The notes under the pieces: generated by a model
What the model was told of the DNA's origin: nothing
What the model saw: only the letters and a program-made list of their open reading frames with translations
Database searches by the model: none
In this document: positions 1 to 8,602 of the stretch, one piece after another
Numbering within the stretch: the stretch's first letter is position 1
How the letters are laid out: each line of letters opens with the position of its first letter
From: RGIG7213 sp045540335
GTDB taxonomy: Bacteria > Bacillota > Clostridia > Oscillospirales > CAG-272
DNA: 64,000 bases
Assembly (NCBI GenBank): GCA_045540335.1
Contig: JAZQHC010000036.1
Span: 72,461-136,460, forward strand
Direction: 5' to 3'
Program-made: the position numbers and the translations under genes

Positions 1-1185
1 CATTACCAACGGAAAGAATATCGAACAGGCAATACCGCACTTTAAAGCTATTTGCTCTGCCCCCATATTTGCAAAAAATACCGCTTGCGACAGCGTTTCG
101 GTATGCTTTATCGCCGCATCAGACACGGCACCCGCTATCCATGGGCCTACCGAACAACCGATATCGCCCATTACCGAAAGCAGTGCGAACATCGCCGCAC
201 CGCCTTTTGGAAAATCCTCTCCCGCGGCGGCAACGGTACCGGGCCACATCAAGGCAACGGAAATACCGCACAAAGCACAAGCGATAAGCGAAACTACGCC
301 GTTATTAACGAAGCATATCAAAGCGTACGACACAACGCACAGGTATGCAGATGCAAAAAGCACTTTTTTTAAATTTATTCTTTCGCCGAATACGCCGTAA
401 AGCGTTCTGCACACTGCCATACACAAGGCAAACGCGCACATACCGAACAGGTCGCCTGCAAGCTTTGGCATTTGCAGCCCTTTTTCTGCAAAAAAAGATA
501 CCCACTGCGCTATCGTTTGTTCTGCCGCACCCGAGCATACCATAACCACCATAGCCACCGCAAAGCCCTTTGCCGTTACTATTTTACCAAGCGAAACGTT
601 TTTTTCCGAAGGTGCGATTTTCGGCAGCGGAACCTTAAAAAACATAACAAGCGCGATTATCGGAACAGACGCCCACGCTATCGGTATAATATTTGCGCTG
701 TTTTGAAAAAAGTGCAAGCACAACGTGGATATAAGGCAAACGCAAACGTGTCCCCAGCAATAAAACGAATGCAGCAGCGGTATTTCCACCTTCGTATTCG
801 TATCGGGTATTTCTGATACCACGGGGTTAAGCAGCACCTCTATCAAGCCGCCGCCGACGGAATATATCACCACGGCAACCACAAGCCCTATATACGGGCT
901 GAATAAGGTTGGAAAAACGACAAGCCCGCATAACCCCGCGGCACACATGGCGTGTGCCGCTATAAGCTGGGCGCGCAACGGCAATCTGCCCGACAGCCTT
1001 ACACAAACAACGTCGGTGCATATCTGAACGCCGAAATTTATAAAAATAAGCCGCCCCAACTCTTCATACGAAAGGCCCAGACTGTTTTGAAAAGATACGA
1101 AAAGCAATGGGGCAAGATTTATAACGATCGCCTGCGTAAAAAAGCCGAGATAGCAGGCGATCTTTGTATTTTTAAAACTTTTCAT
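1..1185 (-). CDS. MFS transporter, 3' end cut by the window edge
   Basis: Reading the minus strand from the ATG at 1185 gives an open frame of about 395 residues that runs off the window. It is a chain of hydrophobic helices separated by short basic loops, as in 12-helix major facilitator permeases; the last readable helix sits at the window edge, so little is missing. Its start overlaps the stop of the upstream SDR gene as ATGA, so the two are probably translationally coupled. The substrate cannot be told from sequence; the coupling to an SDR and the nearby aroQ do not define it. Confidence 0.8.
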   Translation of the reverse strand, partial: MKSFKNTKIACYLGFFTQAIVINLAPLLFVSFQNSLGLSYEELGRLIFINFGVQICTDVVCVRLSGRLPLRAQLIAAHAMCAAGLCGLVVFPTLFSPYIGLVVAVVIYSVGGGLIEVLLNPVVSEIPDTNTKVEIPLLHSFYCWGHVCVCLISTLCLHFFQNSANIIPIAWASVPIIALVMFFKVPLPKIAPSEKNVSLGKIVTAKGFAVAMVVMVCSGAAEQTIAQWVSFFAEKGLQMPKLAGDLFGMCAFALCMAVCRTLYGVFGERINLKKVLFASAYLCVVSYALICFVNNGVVSLIACALCGISVALMWPGTVAAAGEDFPKGGAAMFALLSVMGDIGCSVGPWIAGAVSDAAIKHTETLSQAVFFANMGAEQIALKCGIACSIFFPLVM

Positions 1186-2003
1186 TTTTTATCCTCTTTA
1201 CCGAAGACGTCGGAAAATAAGCCCGTTTTCAGGGCAGAAAGTACCCCCTTGTAAACCTTGCCCGAAAACGCCGGGCAGATATTTGAAAACGCCGTCATAC
1301 ACACGGCGTCAACGCTTGGAAACATCAACGGTACGCCAAGCTGCACGCCGTTTACTATGCGCCTTGCTATAACGCTTTTATCTGTTGAAATAAGGTCTAT
1401 CAACGGGTGGCCGTCTTGCTTTTGATGGCGCATTATGTCGGTTTTAGAAAATCCCGGGCAAACGAGGGATACGAAAATATCCTCTTCCTGCGCAAGGGCG
1501 CGCGTAAAATCCGCCAGCGCCGCCTTGCTTGCAGAATAAGCGCACGTGCCCGCCAAGGGCGAAAACGCCGCACTGCTTGAAACGTTTACGATACACCCCT
1601 TTTGTGCTTTAAGCATGGGCAAAAACACCTCGCACCCGTAAACCGCAGACATAAAATTTACGTTCATAACGGCTTGTACCTTGTCGGAATCGGTATTTTC
1701 AAATCTGCCGAACGGCGGAAGCTGACCTGCGCAATTTATCAGCACTTGAACGCGTATGCCGTTTTTTTCTATCCGGGCAAAAAGCCTTTGCCATTCTGAT
1801 TTTTCTGAAACGTCAAGCAAAAAAAACTTAAAATTCGCCATTTTCTTGCCAAGCGACCTGCAAAAGCGAATCATTTTTTCGCGGCTTCTGCCGATACCGA
1901 TAACCCTGCAATTATATTCGTTTATAAGTATTTTCGCAATTTCGCCGCCGAAGCCGCCCGTTACACCCGTTAAAACAACGGTTTTTCCGTTAAGATCGTA
2001 CAT
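1182..2003 (-). CDS. SDR-family oxidoreductase
   Basis: 273 residues, the usual length of a classical short-chain dehydrogenase/reductase. Seen: an N-terminal Rossmann glycine motif (TGVTGGFG), the NCAG motif near residue 90, and the catalytic triad as a Ser in NVSSS, then Tyr and Lys in YSASK. The fold is cytosolic and NAD(P)-dependent in the family; the substrate is unknown. It lies 15 nt after aroQ and overlaps the MFS transporter start by 4 nt, so it belongs to the thrS-aroQ-SDR-MFS transcription unit. Confidence 0.85.
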   Translation of the reverse strand: MYDLNGKTVVLTGVTGGFGGEIAKILINEYNCRVIGIGRSREKMIRFCRSLGKKMANFKFFLLDVSEKSEWQRLFARIEKNGIRVQVLINCAGQLPPFGRFENTDSDKVQAVMNVNFMSAVYGCEVFLPMLKAQKGCIVNVSSSAAFSPLAGTCAYSASKAALADFTRALAQEEDIFVSLVCPGFSKTDIMRHQKQDGHPLIDLISTDKSVIARRIVNGVQLGVPLMFPSVDAVCMTAFSNICPAFSGKVYKGVLSALKTGLFSDVFGKEDKK

Positions 2004-2018
2004 ACTTACACCAATTAC

Positions 2019-2450
2019 TTACGCCAAGTGCGCTTTTAATAATTCCATCGCCTCGCAATAGCCTTGCAAGCCGTGCCCGGCGATAGTTTTTATGCACGCG
2101 CACGAAACGTATGAATGTTGGCGAAACGCTTCCCTTTTGGATATATCGGATATATGCACCTCTACCGTGGGGATACCTACCGCCTTCAGCGCATCGGGTA
2201 TTGCAACGCTTGTATGCGTATATGCGGCGGGATTTATTACGATAGCATCCGTTTTGCCGTACGCGCTTTGTATTTTATCAACTATATCGCCTTCGTGGTT
2301 AGACTGATATTCTTCAACCTCAACGCCCAATTCGTCTGCCTTGTTTTTTATCATCGTTTGCAGATATTCATACGACTGCTTGCCGTATATATCCGGCTCT
2401 CTTTTTCCAAGCATATTTATGTTAGGGCCGTTTATAACGAGAAATTTCAT
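2019..2450 (-). CDS. aroQ: 3-dehydroquinate dehydratase, type II
   Basis: 143 residues with the hallmark N-terminus NGPNINMLGKREPDIYG. Type II enzymes convert 3-dehydroquinate to 3-dehydroshikimate in the shikimate pathway as dodecamers; the Tyr of the DIYG segment and the His in the INPAAYTHTS segment fit the catalytic residues of the family. Length is normal. No other shikimate genes are nearby. It follows thrS by 68 nt containing a strong hairpin, so it may be partly uncoupled from thrS. Confidence 0.95.
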   Translation of the reverse strand: MKFLVINGPNINMLGKREPDIYGKQSYEYLQTMIKNKADELGVEVEEYQSNHEGDIVDKIQSAYGKTDAIVINPAAYTHTSVAIPDALKAVGIPTVEVHISDISKREAFRQHSYVSCACIKTIAGHGLQGYCEAMELLKAHLA

Positions 2451-2474
2451 ATATTAAACCTACCTTTAACCGCC

Positions 2475-2513
2475 GTTTGTGGGGACGCCGAAAAACCAGC
2501 GCCCCCACAAATC
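2475..2513 (-). other. hairpin between thrS and aroQ
   Basis: On the minus strand a stem of TTTGTGGGG plus GCG pairs with its complement around a loop rich in T. There is no U-tract after the stem, so it is not a canonical terminator. It could be a processing site or a barrier to exonucleases between thrS and aroQ. Confidence 0.45.
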
Positions 2514-2518
2514 GTAGT

Positions 2519-4453
2519 TTATTTTATAACTTTATTTGCGTTTTCTTCTACTGCCCTTGCACGGAATTCATCAACCGTCATTACGCCGATATCGCCTGCT
2601 GCCCTTTCGCGTACGGAAACGCCGCCGCTTTGCATTTCTTTTTCACCGATAACAAGCATATACGGTATTTTTTCAAGCTGTGCCGCCCTGATCTTGTAGC
2701 CGATCTTTTCGTTGCGCTTGTCGCACGTTACGCGCAAGCCCGCTTTTTTAAGCGTTGCACAAACCTCGTCTGCGTATTGCGCTTGATCGTCGCCGATGGG
2801 AAGTACCCTTATCTGCTCCGGAGAAAGCCAAAGCGGAAGTGCGCCTGCGTATTTTTCAAGCAAATACGCAATAGTACGCTCGTAGCATCCCAACGAGGTG
2901 CGGTGAATGATATACGGATACTGCTGTTGGCCGTTTGAATCCGTATAGGTCATATTAAACTGGCGTGCAAGCATCAGATCCACCTGTATGGTAACGACGG
3001 TATCCTCTTTACCGTGAACGTTACGCATCTGCACGTCAAGCTTCGGGCCGTAGAATGCGGCTTCGCCTGCCGCTTCAGTAAATTCCATACCGATATTGTT
3101 AAGTATATCGCGCATAAGACCCTCTGCCATATCCCATTCTTCGGGCGTGCCGATATATTTTTCTTTATCGTTGGGGTCCCATTTGGAAAGTCGGTAAGAA
3201 AGGTCGCCTATAAGGCCAACGTCTGTCATAACCTCTTTAAGAAGCTTTACGCAGTTTTTAAACTCTTCCTCCAGCTGGTCGGGGCGAAGAACAAGGTGCC
3301 CTTCAGATATTGTAAACTGACGCACGCGGATAAGGCCGTGCATTTCGCCGGAATCTTCATTTCTGAACAGCGTTGACGTTTCGCCGTATCTTATAGGCAG
3401 ATCTTTATAAGAATGCTTTTCTGCAAGATATACCTGATATTGGAACGGGCACGTCATAGGGCGCATTGCAAGCACCTCGCTATCCGATTGGGGATCGCCG
3501 AGAACAAACATACCGTCAAGATAATGGTCCCAGTGGCCCGAAATTTTATAAAGGTCGGATTTTGCCATAAGGGGCGTTCTTGTCATAACGTAGCCGTATT
3601 CGTTTTCTTCCTTATCCTGAACGTAGCGGTTCAATATTTGGAACAGCTTTGCTCCCTTCGGCATAAGGCAAGGTAATCCTTGGCCGATGTATTCGCTTGT
3701 TGTGAAATATCCAAGCTCTCTGCCGATCTTATTATGGTCGCGTTTTTTCGCTTCCTCTACTGCGGCAAGATGGTCTGCAAGCTCCTGTTTAGAGGGGAAC
3801 GCCACACCGTTTATACGCTGAAGCATCTTTTTAGAGCTGTCGTTATCGTGATACGCGCCCGTGCATTGGATAAGCTTTATCGCTTTTACAGCGCCCGTAG
3901 AGAAAAGGTGTGGGCCCGTGCACATATCAGTAAATTCGCCTTGGCGGTAGAATGATAAAACCGCATCCTCGGGAAGAGATTCGATCTTTTCTATCTTATA
4001 GGGCTGGTCTTTCATAAATTCCAGCGCTTCTGCGCGTGAAAGCACGAATCTTTCAATTTTAAGATTTTCTTTTACGATTTTTGCCATTTCGCCTTCGATC
4101 TGCTTAAGAATATCGGGCGTAAACGACGTTTCGCAGTCTATATCGTAGAAAAAGCCGTTTTCCGTTGAAGGACCTTTATCAAGCTTTGCCGAGGGAAACA
4201 GGCGCAAAACAGCCTGCGCAAGAATATGCGAAGCCGTATGGCGGAAAATAAGCTTTCCTTCTTTATCTGCGAAGGTAAGCATTTGTATTTCGCAATCCTC
4301 GTTTATAGGCTGTGTAAGCTCGGCAGGGATGCCGTTATATAAAGCGGCAAATACCGTTTTATCAATAAGGCCCGATGCTTTTGCGGCATCGTAGATAGTT
4401 ACGGGAACGTCGGAAGAGAACATTTGCCCGTTTGAAAATTTTACGTTTATCAT
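2519..4453 (-). CDS. thrS: threonyl-tRNA synthetase
   Basis: 644 residues. It charges tRNA-Thr with threonine in the cytosol. Domains in order: N-terminal TGS domain (from MINVKFSNG), the editing domain with HTASH and the downstream Cys/His residues, the class II catalytic core (motif 2 around ETSTLFRNEDSGEMHG, motif 3 around GCYERT), and a C-terminal anticodon-binding domain. The start at 4453 is preferred over the in-frame ATG at 4483 because AAAGGAGA lies 7 nt upstream and TGS domains begin here. Expression is probably controlled by the Thr T-box upstream of the preceding gene. Confidence 0.97.
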   Translation of the reverse strand: MINVKFSNGQMFSSDVPVTIYDAAKASGLIDKTVFAALYNGIPAELTQPINEDCEIQMLTFADKEGKLIFRHTASHILAQAVLRLFPSAKLDKGPSTENGFFYDIDCETSFTPDILKQIEGEMAKIVKENLKIERFVLSRAEALEFMKDQPYKIEKIESLPEDAVLSFYRQGEFTDMCTGPHLFSTGAVKAIKLIQCTGAYHDNDSSKKMLQRINGVAFPSKQELADHLAAVEEAKKRDHNKIGRELGYFTTSEYIGQGLPCLMPKGAKLFQILNRYVQDKEENEYGYVMTRTPLMAKSDLYKISGHWDHYLDGMFVLGDPQSDSEVLAMRPMTCPFQYQVYLAEKHSYKDLPIRYGETSTLFRNEDSGEMHGLIRVRQFTISEGHLVLRPDQLEEEFKNCVKLLKEVMTDVGLIGDLSYRLSKWDPNDKEKYIGTPEEWDMAEGLMRDILNNIGMEFTEAAGEAAFYGPKLDVQMRNVHGKEDTVVTIQVDLMLARQFNMTYTDSNGQQQYPYIIHRTSLGCYERTIAYLLEKYAGALPLWLSPEQIRVLPIGDDQAQYADEVCATLKKAGLRVTCDKRNEKIGYKIRAAQLEKIPYMLVIGEKEMQSGGVSVRERAAGDIGVMTVDEFRARAVEENANKVIK

Positions 4454-4476
4454 CGTTGTATCTCCTTTAATATAAT

Positions 4477-5046
4477 TTACCAAATTTTGTACGAGTCGTG
4501 AATTTCGGCAAAGCAGCTTTGTTCATATTCTTCAATGGGAAATTCGCGTACGTAATAGCCCTTATTCGTTGACAAATATACCTTTGCGACATTATCGCTT
4601 GCGGGAATGTCGTACTGCAGATTTGAGGCTATAAAAATATATGAATCTATGTCTTCGTATATTTTGTCGATTATTGCACTTTTGCCCGAGGCTGTGTATT
4701 CGTCTTCAAAGCCGATACGATTACCGTCAGATGTGAACGCGATACACTTGCCGTATTTATCAAAATTATAAAAATACGAGGTGTAGCCGTTGTCGTGCGC
4801 CTTGGAATAATCAGAAAACTCCACCGTTGCGGCGAATATTTCAAGCGGTTTTTTGCCGCCCTCCTCCGGGGCTTCAACGGTTTCTTCGTAATATTGCAAT
4901 ATTGCCGTTGCCTTTTCCTCTGTATATTTGGAATCGGGCTGGGGCAAGGGCGGTGAAAGCATTTGCAGCGCGATAAGCCCTGCAAGCTGTGCTGCAAAAA
5001 GCAAGCCGCAAGCAATCAATATAATTTTGTATCCCTTTTCTCTCAT
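4477..5046 (-). CDS. membrane-anchored protein of unknown function in the thrS T-box operon
   Basis: 189 residues. One N-terminal hydrophobic helix (about residues 8-30) after a basic MREKGYK start, a Pro-rich linker (SPPLPQPD), then a soluble, probably extracytoplasmic domain rich in acidic and aromatic residues. I do not recognise the family. It is preceded by AAGGAA at good spacing, lies between the Thr T-box and thrS, and ends 23 nt before thrS. It is therefore likely to be induced with thrS on threonine starvation. A function in threonine uptake or stress is only a guess. Confidence 0.75.
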   Translation of the reverse strand: MREKGYKIILIACGLLFAAQLAGLIALQMLSPPLPQPDSKYTEEKATAILQYYEETVEAPEEGGKKPLEIFAATVEFSDYSKAHDNGYTSYFYNFDKYGKCIAFTSDGNRIGFEDEYTASGKSAIIDKIYEDIDSYIFIASNLQYDIPASDNVAKVYLSTNKGYYVREFPIEEYEQSCFAEIHDSYKIW

Positions 5047-5140
5047 ACAACATTCCTTTCTGTCTTTGCTTTATATAAACCGCGGTAAATTTGCACCTCG
5101 GCAAGCAACTTTATAAAAGTGCGAATGGAAACGGTAACGC

Positions 5141-5372
5141 ATAAAAAAACACCCCGAGAAAAGCACGGGCTTTAAAAAGCCGTGCCTTCTCGGGGCGGTT
5201 TTCCGCGGTTCCACCCGAATTTGTTTCTTGTTTTGCCTGTAACGGGGCATACCCGCGCCGCCATTTCCTGCGGCGTTTATGTAAGTCGGTACCTTTTTTG
5301 CTTTTTCTGCGTACCCTTTTCCAGCATACAAGGGTTTCTCTGGCCGCAGATACGGCACGGCTTCTTACATTT
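5141..5372 (-). promoter_or_regulatory. T-box riboswitch, threonine type
   Basis: On the minus strand the T-box sequence TGGAACCGCG lies at 5213-5204, preceded by GGG and followed by a strong terminator hairpin (about 5195-5152) with a T7 tract at 5149-5143. Stem I is closed by GTAAG (5368-5364) pairing with CTTAC (5285-5281). In the specifier region an ACC triplet (5290-5288) is a threonine codon. The UGGA bulge would pair with a tRNA ending UCCA. Uncharged tRNA-Thr should stabilise the antiterminator and allow transcription of the membrane protein and thrS. The leader begins just after the mgsA-like stop; no clear promoter was seen there, so read-through from upstream may feed it. Confidence 0.93.
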
Positions 5373-5400
5373 ACCTTTCAACGATATATTTTAAGTTATA

Positions 5401-5826
5401 TTATTTTCTTTTTTTAAGATTGTACGAGGAACGTGGATTAACGATCTCTCTCCAATCAAGGTCGCCGCGTTCAAGCGCGCATATCAGCACTTCCGCCGTG
5501 GCAATATTAGTTGCGACAGGTACGTTATGAATATCGCACAAGCGTATAAGGTCAAGCGCTTCTTCCGTATTGGAAGCGGGCATGGTATCCCTAAAGTACA
5601 GCAATACGTCTATTTCATTATAGGCTATGCGCGAAGCGATCTGCTGTTCGCCGCCGTGCTCGCCCGACAAAAGCCTTTCTATTTCAAGCCCTGTAGCATC
5701 GGTAATATATTTACCCGTTATCCCCGTTGCACAGAGATTATGTTTACTTAATATGCCGCAGTAAGCAATGCACAACTGCGCCATCAATTCTTTCTTCTTA
5801 TCGTGTGCAATAATAGCTATTTCCAT
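5401..5826 (-). CDS. methylglyoxal synthase-like protein with substituted catalytic residues
   Basis: 141 residues, clearly of the methylglyoxal synthase family: IAIIAHDKKK at the N-terminus, ATGITGKYI, and NVPVATNIATAEVL near the C-terminus. True synthases make methylglyoxal from dihydroxyacetone phosphate. Here the catalytic Asp of the GGDQQ motif is Glu (GGEQQ), and the segment that normally reads PHEPDV or PHDPDV, carrying a catalytic His and Asp, is ASNTEEALDL. The first His (AHD) and the Asp in FRD are kept. Activity is therefore doubtful; a regulatory or ligand-binding role is possible. It lies 10 nt after the minD-like gene, a neighbourhood recalled from other Clostridia. Confidence 0.88.
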   Translation of the reverse strand: MEIAIIAHDKKKELMAQLCIAYCGILSKHNLCATGITGKYITDATGLEIERLLSGEHGGEQQIASRIAYNEIDVLLYFRDTMPASNTEEALDLIRLCDIHNVPVATNIATAEVLICALERGDLDWREIVNPRSSYNLKKRK

Positions 5827-5836
5827 TGCCTTCTCC

Positions 5837-6634
5837 TTATTTAGTCAAAATCTTTTTTCTCTTGATAGCTTTTACCCCTTTAAGAATAGGAATGTATCTT
5901 GCCCCTGTTTTATCTGCAATTATGCGGTCTGCAATATTTGAAAACGCCTTTTCTGAAATAAACGTATCCTCGCAGGCAAGCACGCCGCTTTCCTGCGCGT
6001 AAAACAAATTTCTGTCGTACGGAACGACCCCTAAAAGGGGCACACGCGTTTGGTCGATAATATCATTTATACCGCAACGGCGGTTTCGTTTGACCGAATC
6101 ATAATCAAAATTATTAACTATCAATCTGGGCTTTACACCTGATTCAAAGCATATATCTGCGCTTTTTTGCGCACCCCTTAACGACGCGGGGGTATGGCAT
6201 GCTACTATCATCGCTTCATCCGCCACGGCAAGGGCGCACGCAAGCGAATCGTTGTCTGCACCCGGGGTATCAAAAAATATGTAGTCTAACCGTTCTTCTT
6301 TTGCGATATTCCTGATAACCTCTGCAAACTTTTCGGGTACAAGCTTATCCTTGCAGTTGTACGGCGCGCCAAGAAAAAACAGATTTTCCTGATTTTTATC
6401 AACCACCATCGCCGTAGAATACGCACACCTTCCCGATATTACGTCGCTTATATCAAACATAACGGAATTTTCAAGGCCCATTATCAAGTCAAGCGCGCGC
6501 ACATCAAAATCAAGGTCGCAAAGCAACACCCTTTGGCCGCGCTTTGCAAGCTGATACGCAACATTGGCGATCACGGTTGATTTTCCCACCCCGCCCTTCA
6601 GCGAAGCGGAAACAAATATTCTCGTTTCGTTCAT
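5837..6634 (-). CDS. minD: MinD/ParA-family P-loop ATPase
   Basis: 265 residues. Deviant Walker A KGGVGKST at about residues 14-21, then switch motifs typical of MinD/ParA (LLCDLDFDVRALDL, FFDTPG). MinD positions the division septum by ATP-dependent membrane binding with MinC. The basic C-terminal stretch (KGVKAIKRKKILTK) could serve as an amphipathic membrane-targeting helix. No minC or minE is adjacent, so an orphan ParA/MinD-like role is possible and the symbol is tentative. It is driven by a consensus promoter behind a structured leader of about 90 nt. Confidence 0.8.
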   Translation of the reverse strand: MNETRIFVSASLKGGVGKSTVIANVAYQLAKRGQRVLLCDLDFDVRALDLIMGLENSVMFDISDVISGRCAYSTAMVVDKNQENLFFLGAPYNCKDKLVPEKFAEVIRNIAKEERLDYIFFDTPGADNDSLACALAVADEAMIVACHTPASLRGAQKSADICFESGVKPRLIVNNFDYDSVKRNRRCGINDIIDQTRVPLLGVVPYDRNLFYAQESGVLACEDTFISEKAFSNIADRIIADKTGARYIPILKGVKAIKRKKILTK

Positions 6635-6727
6635 GGATTAAAGATTATCTTTCCGTAGAGATTTGGCGGGTCATACCGCCGAAAACCGATCTACACATTG
6701 CAATGGGGGTACTCCTTCCCCAAATTC
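6635..6727 (-). promoter_or_regulatory. structured 5' leader of the minD-like operon
   Basis: The transcript between promoter and start codon can fold into GGGG-AAGGAGTA-CCCC, then a GTAGA/TCTAC stem enclosing GGCGG/CCGCC, then AAAGAT-AATC-TTT. The first loop exposes an AAGGAG ribosome-binding sequence far from the minD start. It is 8 nt before a TTG that opens a 10-codon frame, and a longer frame from an ATG (about 17 codons) also follows. This could be a leader peptide or an RNA switch. I do not recognise it as a known riboswitch class. Confidence 0.4.
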
Positions 6728-6756
6728 ATTTTACCACATAACAAATCTTTTGTCAA
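6728..6756 (-). promoter_or_regulatory. sigma-A promoter for the minD-like gene
   Basis: TTGACA (6756-6751), 17 nt spacer, TAAAAT (6733-6728), with a TGTGG just before the -10. It directs transcription through the structured leader into the minD-like and mgsA-like genes. Confidence 0.88.
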
Positions 6757-6794
6757 TAAAATTATAAAAAAAAGTTAATATTTGGAAGGTATAG

Positions 6795-7118
6795 TTATAA
6801 CGTGTAGTCCCTATTTACGGTAAGTGCGATCAAAAGCTGCACGTCGTCGTCTGCAGCGGCTTTATTTCTTCCTATTTTTCCGCATTTATCGCATTTGTGG
6901 ACGATTATATACCCTTTTTTTGCATCGGGCAACACCGATATCGGGCGCATAACGCCGCGGCACTCGTTCATACGGTCGCCGGGGTTTTCATCAACGTGAA
7001 GCGAGCATAAGCATTTTGGGCAATGATTGCGCGACGTGTATCCCAACGCGCTTACCTCTTCGTTACAGTTTACGCAAGTAAAACCGCTGTCGTTTTTAGA
7101 AAAACGCTTTGTTTGCAT
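6795..7118 (-). CDS. RNHCP-domain zinc-ribbon protein
   Basis: 107 residues. It contains the signature RNHCPKCLCSLHVDENPGDR plus further Cys pairs (CVNC near the N-terminus, CDKC near the C-terminus), which define the RNHCP family. These are small cytosolic, probably zinc-binding proteins whose role I do not know; an RNA-linked role is only suspected. Length is typical. It is a single gene, divergent from the small membrane protein at 7176. Confidence 0.85.
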   Translation of the reverse strand: MQTKRFSKNDSGFTCVNCNEEVSALGYTSRNHCPKCLCSLHVDENPGDRMNECRGVMRPISVLPDAKKGYIIVHKCDKCGKIGRNKAAADDDVQLLIALTVNRDYTL

Positions 7119-7175
7119 AAAAAATCACCTTTTGCCGAACAATAAGCTCGGCTTGTTTTATCCGCTAATATAAAA

Positions 7176-7445
7176 ATGAGATTGAAATCAGTATATAAAG
7201 CCGTTATTTGCATTTGTATTTTGTTGTCGCTGTGCTGCGCGTTTTCTTCCGTATGCTTCGGCGCCGTGGCGAACGTACAAAACCACAACATGGAATCCCC
7301 CGAAACGTCATCGCAGCAGCCGCAGGCAATATCAAACCAAGAAATGCAGCCGTACTCCGTACCGTTGTTGATAACGGTAGGGGTTATCCTTGCATCGGTA
7401 TTTGCTTTGGTTATAGGCCTTGGCTTGGCATATAAAAGCAGATAA
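7176..7445 (+). CDS. small secreted or membrane protein
   Basis: 89 residues: an N-terminal signal-like helix (about residues 8-30), a polar Gln/Ser-rich stretch of about 30 residues, then a C-terminal membrane helix with a short basic tail (YKSR). No good ribosome-binding site precedes the ATG, and an overlapping frame of similar length exists, so the call rests on the sensible protein topology. No family recognised and no sorting motif before the last helix. Confidence 0.5.
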   Translation: MRLKSVYKAVICICILLSLCCAFSSVCFGAVANVQNHNMESPETSSQQPQAISNQEMQPYSVPLLITVGVILASVFALVIGLGLAYKSR

Positions 7446-7462
7446 AGGCAAAAACACGGCAG

Positions 7463-8602
7463 TTATAGCAACGCATCGGGCATCAGGGCGTATGTTTTAA
7501 ATATTTCAAAGCTGCAGCCCTCGCCCGTTACGTCAAATTTACCGTACATATCGTCTTTTTTCGCACCAAGGGCTTTTTCTTCCAGATCGGAAAAGAAATT
7601 TTCGTTTATTTCTTTTTCATACGCTTTTTCCTGAAGGGGGTATTTTTTTATTATGTGAACGCCGTATGCACTTTCCACCCTGCGAACCTCGCCCTCTTTC
7701 ATTTCAAGGGCGGCTTGAAGAAAATTCGCCTCGTACGAAGAATCCTTCGTAAGAAAGTACCCGTCTGTATAGTATGTCATTCCCTCGTCTTCGTTATATT
7801 CTTCTATAAGCTTTTCAAAATCCTGTGTTTGCGCCTGCTGATACAACGTATCTGCAAGGGCGTTTTTTTCTGCTTTTTCCGAATCGGTAAGCTTTTCCGT
7901 TTTGTAATATCCCGTAGAGGTATCTACGATTTTTTTACCATCGTCGTCAAGAACGTATTTGTCAACCGTATTTACAAGCACGTGTTTAACGCGTGCGTAC
8001 GTGGCTTGATAGTACTGCTCTTTTTCTTCCGAGGTAAGCTTTTCCGCGCCTGATGTACCGTACAGATATTCTTCCACCATTGTTTTTTTCAATTCTATAC
8101 GGTATATTTCCTCCAAGGCGGATATATTCAGCTTGTATTTTCCCAAAGCGTTATTCAGGGCAGAACGCGACCCTGCCCCCGTTATATCCTCGGCTATGCA
8201 TTTATCAACGGCGATATGCAATTCTTCCCTTGCGTCTTCAGATTCGCCTATGCCGTATTCATCATACAGATGCATACAAACGACAAGCCTTTTCATATAA
8301 TCGTCGGCACGTTGTTTCGTAAGGTCAAACAACGTTTGCCCCTCGGCATCGTTTTGCCAAAAATCCTCTGTATAAGACGATTCTTCAACCATGCCGTATT
8401 CGATAAACGAGTTTAAAAACGTGGTTTTGTAATACGCCATCCAATAGGAATACTGCTTTTCCGTTATGCCGTATTGCCCGTAAGATAACACGTATTCTTC
8501 GGCTTCCGAGCAGCCGCAAAGCAACGTAAACAAGCATATTAAAGCAAGCAGTGCGCTTACTGTTTTTTTCACCGTATCAGAACACGTACGTCCAAGATTC
8601 AC
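7463..8602 (-). CDS. parvulin-type (PpiC/PrsA-like) foldase lipoprotein
   Basis: 379 residues. A signal peptide ends in a lipobox (LLCGC), so the protein is probably lipid-anchored outside the membrane. An N-terminal helical chaperone region is followed by a parvulin-like domain at about residues 225-325 (VKHVLVNT near its start, GVHIIKKYPL near its end). PrsA-type foldases help secreted proteins fold at the membrane-wall interface. The chosen start is GTG at 8602 with AGGTGG upstream, overlapping the preceding paralogue by 26 nt; a GTG at 8572 is possible but has no ribosome-binding site. Confidence 0.85.
   Translation of the reverse strand: MNLGRTCSDTVKKTVSALLALICLFTLLCGCSEAEEYVLSYGQYGITEKQYSYWMAYYKTTFLNSFIEYGMVEESSYTEDFWQNDAEGQTLFDLTKQRADDYMKRLVVCMHLYDEYGIGESEDAREELHIAVDKCIAEDITGAGSRSALNNALGKYKLNISALEEIYRIELKKTMVEEYLYGTSGAEKLTSEEKEQYYQATYARVKHVLVNTVDKYVLDDDGKKIVDTSTGYYKTEKLTDSEKAEKNALADTLYQQAQTQDFEKLIEEYNEDEGMTYYTDGYFLTKDSSYEANFLQAALEMKEGEVRRVESAYGVHIIKKYPLQEKAYEKEINENFFSDLEEKALGAKKDDMYGKFDVTGEGCSFEIFKTYALMPDALL

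Noticed and set aside
6544..6741. Plus-strand frame over the minD leader
   Set aside because: It runs antisense to minD and its promoter, without a ribosome-binding site.
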